A stretch of 21,795 bases of DNA from Moraxella pluranimalium (GCF_002014825.1 NZ_MUYU01000042.1:1-21795), one strand, 5' to 3'. Numbered from the stretch's first letter, positions 7,248-17,104 are shown. Notes: generated by a model from the sequence alone, not told the origin. A program made the numbers and translations.

Positions 7248-7940
7248 TCAATGACTTGCACCACTATCACTAGCCTGGTCGATTGGACTAAATATATTTT
7301 TCACGCCATAGTTCTCCATATGCAATATTATATCAATAATCAAATCTCTATCAATGTTGATCTTGTTAAAATTTAACCATTGTAATTCTATTTTGGAAAA
7401 ATCTATATGCTTATAATAACCCCCTGAAATAATATCAAAAAACCCATCTAAATCAGAACCCAGATAACCACCAACCCCCAAAAAGGCCTCACTTAATGAA
7501 CATAAAAAATCCCATTGATTATTTATATATTGACAATCTACAACAATACTCTTTTGGAGTGGAATATCTTTATTCAAGGAATAAAGATAGGAAAATCTGA
7601 GCCATTTTTGCTTATATGCATTAGACATGTATACCCAATGGAGTTTGTTAATATTACTATTAATAATGTTTTTTATCCAGAGTATCTCAAGCCAAGTGAA
7701 CTCATCTTGGAAACTATAATCGGTAATATAAAAGCAATTATTATTAAAATAATAATCATAAATAAATAGTGAGAAATAACTAACACTACCAACGATTTCA
7801 AGTTTATAAAAATCACTGTTTAAGTAATCAATATTAACTGTAGTTTTTTCAATTTCTATTAATAGTGTGTTGCCATTAATTTGTATGTTTCTGATAGGAG
7901 TTTTAAATTCAGATTTATTACTAAGTAATTTTAAGTACAT
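7248..7940 (-). CDS. cdiI: Barstar-like immunity protein for the TpsA/CdiA toxin
   Basis: A 230-aa protein in two parts. Residues about 131-220 resemble barstar, the inhibitor of barnase: a strand (SIVVDC), a helix, then GGYLGSDLDGFFDIISG at 157-173, matching barstar's YYGENLDALWDCLTG. D165 and D169 align with barstar D35 and D39, which plug the barnase active site. Residues 1-130 are an extra domain, rich in aromatics and Asn, that I cannot assign. It starts 2 bp after the tpsA stop, so it is cotranscribed and probably translationally coupled; the ribosome site is weak (GTGAGA). The gene is strikingly AT-rich against the body of tpsA, as usual for exchanged toxin-immunity modules. It should act in the cytoplasm, protecting the cell from the toxin of its siblings. 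Confidence 0.75.
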   Translation of the reverse strand: MYLKLLSNKSEFKTPIRNIQINGNTLLIEIEKTTVNIDYLNSDFYKLEIVGSVSYFSLFIYDYYFNNNCFYITDYSFQDEFTWLEILWIKNIINSNINKLHWVYMSNAYKQKWLRFSYLYSLNKDIPLQKSIVVDCQYINNQWDFLCSLSEAFLGVGGYLGSDLDGFFDIISGGYYKHIDFSKIELQWLNFNKINIDRDLIIDIILHMENYGVKNIFSPIDQASDSGASH

Positions 7941-7942
7941 AT

Positions 7943-8740
7943 CTATCTCACTGGTTTGGTCAACACTCCACCATCAGGATACCAAGGAGCAGGGAAAGGT
8001 CGTATATTATTGTAGTTATGATCAATAACATATCCCATCCTTCCATTGGGCATTTTTAATATTCTATGATGCCTACCCTCAGAGTTTGGAACCAACCATT
8101 CAGTTGCACCTTTCCAATTTGGATTCTCCCTTCCTTGATAAATTTTTTGTATGCCATTTCTATCAAGATTAGGAGTTTCTTTACCAGATATCACATCCTC
8201 ATATGCAGACCTTAAACCTTTTATATGAATCGGGTTTGGTGATGATAATTTTGGAGAGCTTGCATTATTTGATTTCGCAGTTGTAGCGTGCCCAGTGGTT
8301 TTAACACTTGCGTGATTACCACCCCTAACCGACTGTCTCGAAACCGCATTATAAGCTTCTACAACAGAACCTGCAATTTGATGACCTGCAACAGTTACAG
8401 CAGCCATTGCTCCATGAGTATAAGTAATAAGCGAGCTTTCCAATTGATATAAATACTCAGGAGTACCCGCATATTCAATCATATACCGATATTTTTGAGA
8501 TCTCAAATGATTACGACAGGCATTATCTTTACACTGGCGATTATAATGCTCAATAATTTTTGTAACGCCTTTTTCCCACTCGGCTATTTCTTGAGAAGTC
8601 ATGCCAGCATGTTCATAGCTGATATATTTCCATTGATGTATGATTGAATTACAAGCCGCAGAAGGTTCAGGGGAGCAAAATTTAGTGTATTGTAGGTGAA
8701 AGCTTTCTATGTCAACAGGTTTTAATAAAGCATTATTCTC
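7943..8740 (-). other. CdiA-CT toxin module, barnase-like RNase domain at its end
   Basis: This is the part of the exoprotein after VENN. The terminal domain (residues about 2930-3027) contains GATEWLVP, HHRILK and VIDHNYNNI. Barnase has the same order: WREAD with E73, DRILY with R87 and TDHYQTF with H102. The Arg-to-His spacing is 15 in both; Glu-to-Arg is 12 here and 14 in barnase. Predicted to be a secreted ribonuclease delivered into neighbouring cells. The preceding part, with four cysteines, is in the position of a cytoplasm-entry domain. Confidence 0.65.
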
Positions 8741-11700
8741 CACCGCCTCCCCGGCACTGCCTACTGCCGTATCTACATCAAACCCATACAGTAGAGCTAC
8801 AGAGCCTGCAGTAAGTTTGGCGGTGTTTAGGATTTTTTGTGTCTCTTCGTCACTTAGGATAAGGATTTTTTCACCATCATCCATGGTGACTTCATATTTA
8901 TTAGCCATCCAGTCACCCACCATTTCACCGATAATAGCACCAACGGCGGCAGACTCGCAAGACTCGTCTTTTGCCTTGGCGGCGACACAACCTGTTAGAC
9001 CTGCGGCAAGCTTATGAACTGCGTTGGAGATGTGTTGTGTATCATTGTTATTGAGTGGCTTGACACCGTTTTGATATACGCTTGCGGCTGCAGCATCTAC
9101 CAATTGGTTTGTCAGATGGTTTTTTAGGCTATCCTCAAGGCTTGTGCCATGCATTAGGCTTTCTGTTAGAGCATGACCTGTACCCTGAATCACCCCTCGT
9201 GCCAGCTTGTCATCAAACCCTGCACTGGCTGAAATGTCAATATTGGTTGTATTGACGATGATTTGGTCTAGGCTCGCTGTTACACCTGCGGTAATGGCGG
9301 CTTGAGCCATGCTTTTAACCGTATCAGATTTGCCCAGATCTTTTAGAGTTTGTGCAACATTCCCTTTGTTATTAATCAAAGTAACGCTAGCTTGAGACGC
9401 AAGAGAGCTAAACGCAGCGTTTGCCATTGCTGTGGTGGCAGCGCCTGTTGTGCCTAGCAAACCTGCACCAACACCACTCGTGGCAATACCAACTGCAATA
9501 GAAATTAAAGCCGCTGCTGCAGGCGTCAATCCCTCTTGTTCATAATCCCAGCTGTCTTCTGCTAAGATAATCTCTTGCCAAGTAGCGTCTTGTTTATCAA
9601 TAAACTGGTTTAAGTAGCTGTACTCAGGCTGTTGTATGAGTGTGTCAATTTGTTCTTGTAGGGTGATACCTGCCTTTTGCTCTTGTTGAGAGATGGGGAT
9701 TTGTATCTCTACGCCATCTAAGGCGATGATGGTAGGTTTGTTATTGCCTACAAAGCTTGGTAGTGTGGCAGTTTGCTTAATGCTACCACTATCCTCAGCC
9801 TTTTGCCATACGACATAGTTATCATTACTAGTGATATGCTCAGATGTGCCTGAGATGGCGGCTTGTAGGTATAGCTTACCACCACTAGCCACAGTCGCAT
9901 TGTCAGAATAATGAAACTGTGTACCCTCTAGTAGCGTTGAACCCGTTGATTGAGTTGCAATATTTTTGGCTTGCAAGGTAGTGGTGATGGCATCTACCCG
10001 CTCATGAGCGTGAGTATAGTCACCTTTATCAACGGTTGCCCCAAGCCATTTGCTGTTTTCACTGCTACTGGTTTTGGTGGATAGAGTATCTTTGGCGGCA
10101 TCCATGATTAGATGACCACCTGTCTCAATACGGATTGTTTCAGTAGCCTTAGCCTCTACACCAGTTAGCTGTGTATTGCCGCCTGATTTGATGAGAATAT
10201 TTTCACCACCCACCATACTTTGAATGCTGGCATTGCTATCCATCTGATAGGCAGTTTGGGTGGTCTTTTTGCTAACAAGTCCTTTGTCGGTGAATTTACT
10301 TGCGGTATCCAGGCTTTGGGTAGCACGGCCTTCGGTGATGCTGATATCGCCTGTGGCAATCAGTGCTGTGGCGCCAGTGGCATTTAGATGCGAGCCTTGG
10401 ATGTTGATACCAGCCCCTTTGCCTGTTGTGGCTATCGTTAAGTTGCCAGCACTTGTGATAGTTGAACCCACATCGGTGCTTTGGCTGTAGTTAAAGTAGT
10501 TATTGGGATCAGCGACAGCACTGATGTGATTGCTTGTGGTAAGGGCTGTGATGTTGATGCCGTTTTGGGCGGTGATTTGGGTATTACCGCCGCTATGGAT
10601 ATTGCTACCTTGGTTTAGAACATAGTTACCCGCTTGGACGCTAAGCGTGGTTAATGGATTGCCATTGTCATCTGTTTGGTCTTTTAATCCATCTCCCACA
10701 CGGATGGTGGCGATGCGTGTGATGGCGGTGTTGGATGAAGAACTTTGCCCTTGTTTGTTGTGATGGGTAGTAGTTTGGCTTTGGTTGATGATGTTATTGC
10801 CAGCACTTAGTGTCATGGCAGTATTGGCAGCAAGCGTCCCGCCTAAATTATTAATATCTTTGGCAGCGGTGATGGCAACAAATTCACCTTGGATACGATT
10901 GGTATTGGTGATGGTGTTGGCAGCAATATTGGCAGCGTTATGGGCGACAAGATTGCCATTGTTATCCAAATTGCCAGTCAGCTGTAAATCCATGTTTTTA
11001 GCAGAAATGGCAGCATATCTACCATCAGGGGTGAGTGTGCCTGTAGCGATGTTGGCAGAACGCAGATATAGCTTAGGCACTAAGGCATCTTGGGTTTTGG
11101 TGATGCTATTGCCATCTTTGTCTTTGGTGGTATAGGTAATGGACTGTTTAACCAGCCAAACGATGTCGGTGGTTAAGTTTGCCATTTGCTCGGCAGTGAG
11201 TGCGGTGCCAAGCGTGTAGCCGAACTGTTTGGCTGCCGTGATGCCATTATCCATCAAGGTTTTATAGGCTTCTTCGTTACTGCTGTAATCGGTATTGATG
11301 TGTCTGCCTGTCAGTAGATAATACTGATCTTTAATACGCTCTTGTTCACCATAGCCGTCAGATAGGCGCTTGTGGATGTGATTTGGGTCTGATTGTAGGG
11401 CTTTTAGCATATAATCAGACGATAGCCACTGTTTGTAATCAGTGAATGCAGGGTCAGTTTGAACCAGTGGCAGATTGGGGTCGTCAGCGTTGATAATGTA
11501 CAAAGCTGAACTAGGGATAGTTAGCTGTGATAAGTCAGCACTGATCACAGAGGCTTGTTTGGCATCAACGCTTTGAGACAATGCTTTGGTCAACTCTGAT
11601 AAGATTGCTTCATCAACAGCTTGCCCTTGCTCTTTGGCAGCAAGTAGCTTTGATAGCTGCTGCTTGGCATCAAGGGATAAGGCAGCTTGATTGGCTTTTA

Positions 11701-14700
11701 AAGCAGCAAGCACCGTCTCTACATCACCACCGGCTAGGGCTGATTGGTCAATTGTCATGACCGATGGGGTTTTGTTTATGGTGGCGTTTAAGATGGGGAG
11801 CTCATACGTCGCTAGTGGTGCAAAGGATTGTGTAAATGCGCCACTACCAATATCCACACGCTTGTGTCTGCGACCTCCCAAACCTGATGGTTCAACCGTA
11901 CGACTGACATATCGACCATTTTCAGTGACTTTGGTTTTTTCACCATACAAGCCATTGTCAGGTGTTTGAATGACAGTATCACCAATCACTGCAAAGCCTG
12001 CGCCTGCATTCATTTGGCTTTTATCGTTAATTAAGGTATCGCCATGTATGACAAGATTTTGTCCTGCTACCATACGAGCAGGGTCAGAAGCTAGGGTTTT
12101 ATCTTCATAGACGACAAAGTCCACGGTGATTTCGTCAATCTCTTCACCAACACGCTGGTAGCTCCCGTTTGCTTGCTTAACGTATAAAGCGCCAGTCGGT
12201 GCGCCTTTACGGCTGGTTGGGCCTAAATACGCTTCATCGGTGGTGTAGATATTTAGGGCTAAATCAACATCGCTTTTATTTGTGGTAAATTGGCGATTAT
12301 ATTCCCTGATAGCCAGTTCTAATGATTCAATGGCAGCGGCATTATCCTCTTCCCATTTTAATAAAGGACCCATGACTTTGGTGTAATTCGCCAGCTCTTT
12401 GTTGTACTGTGTACAAGCTTGGTTGCTTGCCTCTGCCAACGCACAGCTTTCAGCGGTTTCATTCTTTGGTAGCTCAGGCTCATCCAATAAATCTTTGGCT
12501 TTGATGTCTGGAACAGGCTGTTTGGGTGCATCAATCTTAAAGTATGACCAAATTGTAGAGTCATAATCATAATTGACAATGCACTCACTACCTTCAGGGC
12601 AGTCAAATAAACCCGCCATTGGCTTGTTACCCAAATCAGCGGTATTGGTGCTTTTTTGGATAGCGGGTGCTGCCCCTGACTGCTCACGGTTACGATAAAG
12701 CGTTTGGTTGCGGGCAGATTCTGCCACCACTTCAACCGTATGCTTTTTAAAGTCAGCATTGGTGTTTAGCAAGGTTTTGGTGTCAACCTGCATCTGTCCT
12801 GCTGATTCAATCGTCGCACCTTTATTGACCACTGTCTGTGCTTTGCCTGTGGACTGATGATTGTCGTCTAGACTACCGCCAATGTGCAGACTGCCAAGAC
12901 TTGTGATTAACGCTTGATTGTCGAAATCTTCGTTGAATTTGCCTGCTCTGTCAGGGTTGGGGTTGTTGTTTAGGGTGTTAACACCAATGTCCAGACGCTC
13001 TCTTGCGGCAATCACAGGGGCGGTATGATGGTCATTTTCTTGATTGGTTTGCTGATTGGCAGCTTTTGCTGGGGTATTATTCAGCGTATCAGCCTGTATC
13101 GCAAGCTGTGTGCCATAGATACGACCACCAGCCAAGTTGTTGATGGTGTTTGCGGCTTTAACAATGGTTGTATCACCATTAATTAAGCCTTGGTTTGTGA
13201 TGTTTGTTTGGCTATGTAGCGTGGTGTTGCTACTTGTAATGGTGGCATCTTGGTGGTTGTGGATGCTGGCTGCTGTGAGTGTGAGGCTATCTGTTGCCCC
13301 AAAGCTGTGCTGATTGCTAAAGTTGCCTTGAGTGGTGAATGTCAGCGTATCAGCAGTTAAGGTATCATCACTGGTGTGTGTATAATCCTTAGTTTGGCTG
13401 ATGGTCATTTCTTTGGCGGTGATCACCCCACCATTTTGTAAAGATTCAGTATGGATATCTACGGTTTTAGCTGTTAGATTACCTGCTTGATTGCTCAAAA
13501 CGCCTTGGGTATTGTTGATGCGGATGTTTTGTGCAGCCAAGCTTGTGGCATTATGATGAGTGATATCGCCTTGAGAGTCATAGCTGATGCTGTCTGCTTC
13601 ATTGTGTGAGTCAGTCAAATCAAGCGTGGCAGCGGTGGCGCTTAATTGATTAGCTGCCAAGGCTTTACCATGATGGCTAAGGCGTCCTTGGCTGTTTAGT
13701 GTCAAATCCGTACCTGCATACAGACTGCCTGTCGCACGGTTGTTCAGTGCATCCTTAGCATGAATACTGGTTGCTTCTTGACTGCTGATGCTACCGCTAT
13801 TGTTGATGGTATTAGCATCTACAGTTAAGGTTTTGGTGCTGATTTGTCCTGTATTATCCAACGTGTTAGCACTGATGGCCAAAGCACCCAGTGTGGTAAT
13901 GGTGGCAGCTTGTGTATCGGCATTGGTATTACTTAAATTGCCAGTTAATGTAATACGGCTTTGTGCTGTTTCATCGGTGGCAAATACGCTGCCTTGATGG
14001 TTGTTAAGTGCTTTGGCATCAATAGTAAAGCCACTTGCTTGAATGATGCCTTGGTGGTTATTGATGTCCTCTTGAGTGCTTAAAGACTGATTGGCGGTGC
14101 TAAGTAGTTTGCCTTGGTGGTTATTGATGCTTTGAGCAGCGATTGCTAAAGCATCTGCTTGAATGATGCCTTGGCTGTTATTAATATCTGTAGCCACCGT
14201 AAGACTTTGATTGCCAGTGCTAAGTAGCTTGCCTTGATGGTTGCCTAGATGCTGCGTACTCACAGTAAGCGTACTGCCTGTATGTGCAATACTGCCTTGC
14301 TGGTTGTTTAAAGCGGCTGTACCTGTATTGATGTCAAGTACTTGGCTGTTACTGCTGATATTACCTTGGCTGTTGTCCAGACCTTGATTGAAGCTCAATG
14401 TCAGTGCCTGTGTACCGCTATGGCTGATATTGCCTTGATGGTTGATGAGTTTGCTGCCATCGATCATTAGTTGTTTGGCGGACAATTGGCCTTGGGTGTT
14501 ATTGAGCTGACCAGGTGTGCTGATGTGTAGTGTATCAGCAGCAATGGCGGTAGCATTGGTGGTATTGACATCCGTTTGGCTATTTAGGTTGATATTGACC
14601 GCTTCACTATGGCTGTCGCTTAAGTCAAGCATGTTACCTGTCATCACCATCGCTTGGGTGGCAATGTGTGTGCCTGTGCTGACTAGATTGCCTGTGCTTT

Positions 14701-17026
14701 GGATGCTAAGATTGGCAGGCTGTCCTAATTTGCCTTCACGGTCCATGCCAGCAATGATGCTGCCGGCATGAGTGATGGTATGGGCACGGATGGTGGTATC
14801 ACCACCGCTGGCAATCAGTCCTGTTTGAGTATTATCCAAGGTGCGTAAGGCAGTCAGGGTAGTGCTTTTACCCCCATAAACCTGACCGCTGTTTGTCAAA
14901 TCTTGGCTATGGATGGTTAGGTGTTGATTACCAAAGATATTGCCATCATGATTGCTCAATGCCGTCCCAACGCTCACTGTGGTATTAGCTTGTGCAGAGA
15001 TGACGCCTTTATCATTAGTTAACTTATCTTTGCTGGCAATAGATACATTGCCAGTACTCATGATGGCACCAGCCTGATTATTCACACCATCAGCACTGAT
15101 GGCGGTATCACCACCACTTACAATCACCCCTTGGGTATTATCAAGTACGCCAACAGCAGATAACGCCACAGCATCGGTAGCAGATAATTGACCGCCTGTA
15201 TTAATCATATCAGAACCACTGTCAATCACCATGCCATCTCTGGCAGTGATACTACCTTGACTGTTATCAAAGCGAGTTAATTGACAGTTGATATCATCTA
15301 AGGCGATTTTACTGTCAGTATTGGCAAGGGTGTTGGTATTTAGGCTTTGTACATCAATCGATGCTTGCTTGGTATTACTGGTTTGATTGGCACTGATACC
15401 AATATCACCGGTGGCGGTGATGAGTGCTTGACTACCCGTGTTGTGAATACTGCTCGTGGCAGTGATATGGCCACGAGCAGTTGGGACGGGTTTGGTTTGA
15501 GTGTTTGCACCAGAGTCACTTAAAGCAGGTGGCTGTAGGCCTGTCCCCACATTACCTGTACTGCCTGCTGTATTATCTGCCAGCTCACTGCTGATACTGC
15601 CAGCACTTTGATCACTGCTTGGGGTAGAAGGTGTAGGTACAGTGGTTTGCCCATACAGACTTTGACCGATAACCGCTTTATCAGTGTTGATTAGTGTATC
15701 GGTGGTGATATCAAGCTTGCCTGTACCAGTTTGGATCAGCTGACCGGTGTTATTCAGCTTATCCGTATTCACTTGCAAAACACCGCCATAGACACTGCCA
15801 AGGTTTTCAATCGCTTGTTTGGCTGCAATCTTGGCAGTTTGAGTGCTGTGAATAATGCCTGTGTTATTAAGACTTGCGGTATTGATGGCAACATCAGCTT
15901 GTTCACTTAATAGCGTGCCGTCGTTTTGAGTGGTGTTATCATGGGTGTTGATGGTGATAGCATCTTTGGCTAGGATTTTACCGGTATTAATAAGATTGCC
16001 TTGACTATCCAAGGTGAGTGTACCTGCGCCAAGTTGCTGCCCGCTACCTGTGGCTGTGATGACCCCTTGGTTATTGACCCCAAAGCCTTTATCTGTACCA
16101 ATCAGATGGATTTTACCAGCATACATACCGCCCAAAGATGAGATGTCTAATGCCAGTGTTGGGGCGGTGCCTGTTTGGTTGGTGCTGCTTGAACCATTGT
16201 TCTTATGGGTGGCGGTTAGTTGTGTTAAATCGCCATCTTGAAGACTAACACTGTTTTCACCTAGGATAACATCGAGTTGTTTGCCTGCATAAATCTCATC
16301 ATTGATTTGGGCGGTCTTGGCAATGAGTGCGGCATAATCCGTGCCTTGTAGGTTTAATTTGCCATGAGCGGCAATATGACCTGCGCCAACTTCATAACCG
16401 GTCACTTGTCCTTGATTGACCTGGCTGTTTGCTGCTGCCAGATGCACATTGCCAGCATTGATAAACCCAGCACCATTGACCACCAAGCCTGATGGATTGG
16501 CAATGATCACATCCGCTTTTTTACCTGCCACTTCAATAAAGCCACCCAAATGGCTTGGATTATTGGAATTGACTTGGTTTAAGATGGTAGAAGCTTCCCC
16601 ACGAGCCATATAGGGGTTAGCTGCCACAAAGCCTGCGATTTGGGTATTAACAGCTTTTCGGTTGTTATTTAATACAGCGCCTGTACTGCCGACATCAAAC
16701 TGGCTGTAATGGTTATTGGATAAGCCACGAGCATTGGGCGTGGCGATATTAACAGACACAACACCACTTGCGGTATTTAATACAATCGGCTGTAAGGCTT
16801 TATCGGCGGATTTATCTGCAATGATGGTGGTGGGAGTGTTGGCATGGGCTGATTGCAAAGCCATAAGCACTGCAAAGGATAAAAAAGTAATAGAACCAAC
16901 TACGCTTCGTGTCACAGATTTGCTGCCACCACTTGCACTGCCACAACCAACACTACGAGCATATTCACAAACCGCCATCCAAGTCTGTGTGGATTTGTTA
17001 AAGACGGTTTTGTACACATGGTTCAT
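7943..17026 (-). CDS. cdiA: Giant two-partner-secretion exoprotein with toxic C-terminus (CdiA/FHA-like)
   Basis: A 3027-aa TpsA. The N-terminus is an extended signal peptide (MNHVYKTVFNKSTQTWMAVC..., cleavage near A62). The TPS domain follows, with the NPYL-type motif NPYM at 137-140 and the NPNG-type motif NPSG at 177-180. Long FHA-type beta-helix repeats run to about residue 1440. A non-repetitive segment at about 1440-1990 contains DIVWLV near 1953 and may bind a receptor. More FHA repeats run to about 2330. A glycine/alanine-rich pretoxin region (DUF637-like) begins near 2497, and VENN lies at 2762-2765. The last 262 residues are the variable module: a region with Cys 2784, 2792, 2832 and 2837, a Ser/Asn linker, then a nuclease domain with E2976, R2988 and H3003 placed as in barnase. 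AAGGAA precedes the ATG. The frame is intact. TpsB (divergent) should export it. Confidence 0.9.
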   Translation of the reverse strand: MNHVYKTVFNKSTQTWMAVCEYARSVGCGSASGGSKSVTRSVVGSITFLSFAVLMALQSAHANTPTTIIADKSADKALQPIVLNTASGVVSVNIATPNARGLSNNHYSQFDVGSTGAVLNNNRKAVNTQIAGFVAANPYMARGEASTILNQVNSNNPSHLGGFIEVAGKKADVIIANPSGLVVNGAGFINAGNVHLAAANSQVNQGQVTGYEVGAGHIAAHGKLNLQGTDYAALIAKTAQINDEIYAGKQLDVILGENSVSLQDGDLTQLTATHKNNGSSSTNQTGTAPTLALDISSLGGMYAGKIHLIGTDKGFGVNNQGVITATGSGQQLGAGTLTLDSQGNLINTGKILAKDAITINTHDNTTQNDGTLLSEQADVAINTASLNNTGIIHSTQTAKIAAKQAIENLGSVYGGVLQVNTDKLNNTGQLIQTGTGKLDITTDTLINTDKAVIGQSLYGQTTVPTPSTPSSDQSAGSISSELADNTAGSTGNVGTGLQPPALSDSGANTQTKPVPTARGHITATSSIHNTGSQALITATGDIGISANQTSNTKQASIDVQSLNTNTLANTDSKIALDDINCQLTRFDNSQGSITARDGMVIDSGSDMINTGGQLSATDAVALSAVGVLDNTQGVIVSGGDTAISADGVNNQAGAIMSTGNVSIASKDKLTNDKGVISAQANTTVSVGTALSNHDGNIFGNQHLTIHSQDLTNSGQVYGGKSTTLTALRTLDNTQTGLIASGGDTTIRAHTITHAGSIIAGMDREGKLGQPANLSIQSTGNLVSTGTHIATQAMVMTGNMLDLSDSHSEAVNINLNSQTDVNTTNATAIAADTLHISTPGQLNNTQGQLSAKQLMIDGSKLINHQGNISHSGTQALTLSFNQGLDNSQGNISSNSQVLDINTGTAALNNQQGSIAHTGSTLTVSTQHLGNHQGKLLSTGNQSLTVATDINNSQGIIQADALAIAAQSINNHQGKLLSTANQSLSTQEDINNHQGIIQASGFTIDAKALNNHQGSVFATDETAQSRITLTGNLSNTNADTQAATITTLGALAISANTLDNTGQISTKTLTVDANTINNSGSISSQEATSIHAKDALNNRATGSLYAGTDLTLNSQGRLSHHGKALAANQLSATAATLDLTDSHNEADSISYDSQGDITHHNATSLAAQNIRINNTQGVLSNQAGNLTAKTVDIHTESLQNGGVITAKEMTISQTKDYTHTSDDTLTADTLTFTTQGNFSNQHSFGATDSLTLTAASIHNHQDATITSSNTTLHSQTNITNQGLINGDTTIVKAANTINNLAGGRIYGTQLAIQADTLNNTPAKAANQQTNQENDHHTAPVIAARERLDIGVNTLNNNPNPDRAGKFNEDFDNQALITSLGSLHIGGSLDDNHQSTGKAQTVVNKGATIESAGQMQVDTKTLLNTNADFKKHTVEVVAESARNQTLYRNREQSGAAPAIQKSTNTADLGNKPMAGLFDCPEGSECIVNYDYDSTIWSYFKIDAPKQPVPDIKAKDLLDEPELPKNETAESCALAEASNQACTQYNKELANYTKVMGPLLKWEEDNAAAIESLELAIREYNRQFTTNKSDVDLALNIYTTDEAYLGPTSRKGAPTGALYVKQANGSYQRVGEEIDEITVDFVVYEDKTLASDPARMVAGQNLVIHGDTLINDKSQMNAGAGFAVIGDTVIQTPDNGLYGEKTKVTENGRYVSRTVEPSGLGGRRHKRVDIGSGAFTQSFAPLATYELPILNATINKTPSVMTIDQSALAGGDVETVLAALKANQAALSLDAKQQLSKLLAAKEQGQAVDEAILSELTKALSQSVDAKQASVISADLSQLTIPSSALYIINADDPNLPLVQTDPAFTDYKQWLSSDYMLKALQSDPNHIHKRLSDGYGEQERIKDQYYLLTGRHINTDYSSNEEAYKTLMDNGITAAKQFGYTLGTALTAEQMANLTTDIVWLVKQSITYTTKDKDGNSITKTQDALVPKLYLRSANIATGTLTPDGRYAAISAKNMDLQLTGNLDNNGNLVAHNAANIAANTITNTNRIQGEFVAITAAKDINNLGGTLAANTAMTLSAGNNIINQSQTTTHHNKQGQSSSSNTAITRIATIRVGDGLKDQTDDNGNPLTTLSVQAGNYVLNQGSNIHSGGNTQITAQNGINITALTTSNHISAVADPNNYFNYSQSTDVGSTITSAGNLTIATTGKGAGINIQGSHLNATGATALIATGDISITEGRATQSLDTASKFTDKGLVSKKTTQTAYQMDSNASIQSMVGGENILIKSGGNTQLTGVEAKATETIRIETGGHLIMDAAKDTLSTKTSSSENSKWLGATVDKGDYTHAHERVDAITTTLQAKNIATQSTGSTLLEGTQFHYSDNATVASGGKLYLQAAISGTSEHITSNDNYVVWQKAEDSGSIKQTATLPSFVGNNKPTIIALDGVEIQIPISQQEQKAGITLQEQIDTLIQQPEYSYLNQFIDKQDATWQEIILAEDSWDYEQEGLTPAAAALISIAVGIATSGVGAGLLGTTGAATTAMANAAFSSLASQASVTLINNKGNVAQTLKDLGKSDTVKSMAQAAITAGVTASLDQIIVNTTNIDISASAGFDDKLARGVIQGTGHALTESLMHGTSLEDSLKNHLTNQLVDAAAASVYQNGVKPLNNNDTQHISNAVHKLAAGLTGCVAAKAKDESCESAAVGAIIGEMVGDWMANKYEVTMDDGEKILILSDEETQKILNTAKLTAGSVALLYGFDVDTAVGSAGEAVENNALLKPVDIESFHLQYTKFCSPEPSAACNSIIHQWKYISYEHAGMTSQEIAEWEKGVTKIIEHYNRQCKDNACRNHLRSQKYRYMIEYAGTPEYLYQLESSLITYTHGAMAAVTVAGHQIAGSVVEAYNAVSRQSVRGGNHASVKTTGHATTAKSNNASSPKLSSPNPIHIKGLRSAYEDVISGKETPNLDRNGIQKIYQGRENPNWKGATEWLVPNSEGRHHRILKMPNGRMGYVIDHNYNNIRPFPAPWYPDGGVLTKPVR
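14041..14241 (-). repeat. 120-bp near-identical tandem repeat in the exoprotein gene
   Basis: GAATGATGCC recurs at 14041 and 14161, and TAAGTAGYTTGCCTTG at 14101 and 14221, a period of exactly 120 bp. The protein repeat is 40 aa (NHQGKLLST...INN.QGIIQA), two beta-helix turns. DNA-level similarity implies recent duplication or gene conversion. Confidence 0.6.
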
Positions 17027-17058
17027 AAAAATTTCCTTTTAAAATAAATAGCAATAAT

Positions 17059-17087
17059 ATTGTAACAAATATGTATAAATGTAGCAA
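17059..17087 (-). promoter_or_regulatory. Promoter of the exoprotein gene
   Basis: On the minus strand: -35 TTGCTA (17082-17087), 17-bp spacer, -10 TACAAT (17059-17064), 32 bp before the ATG. The -10 context GTTACAATAT is the same as in the divergent promoter. Confidence 0.55.
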
Positions 17088-17104
17088 TGGTAATTTAGAT
17101 GAGC

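Noticed and set aside
8709..17042. Several plus-strand open frames of 65-116 codons opposite the exoprotein gene.
   Set aside because: They are antisense shadows of a strongly repetitive, G+C-richer gene, with no ribosome sites or domain features; the minus-strand frame is continuous over 9 kb with signal peptide, motifs and VENN.
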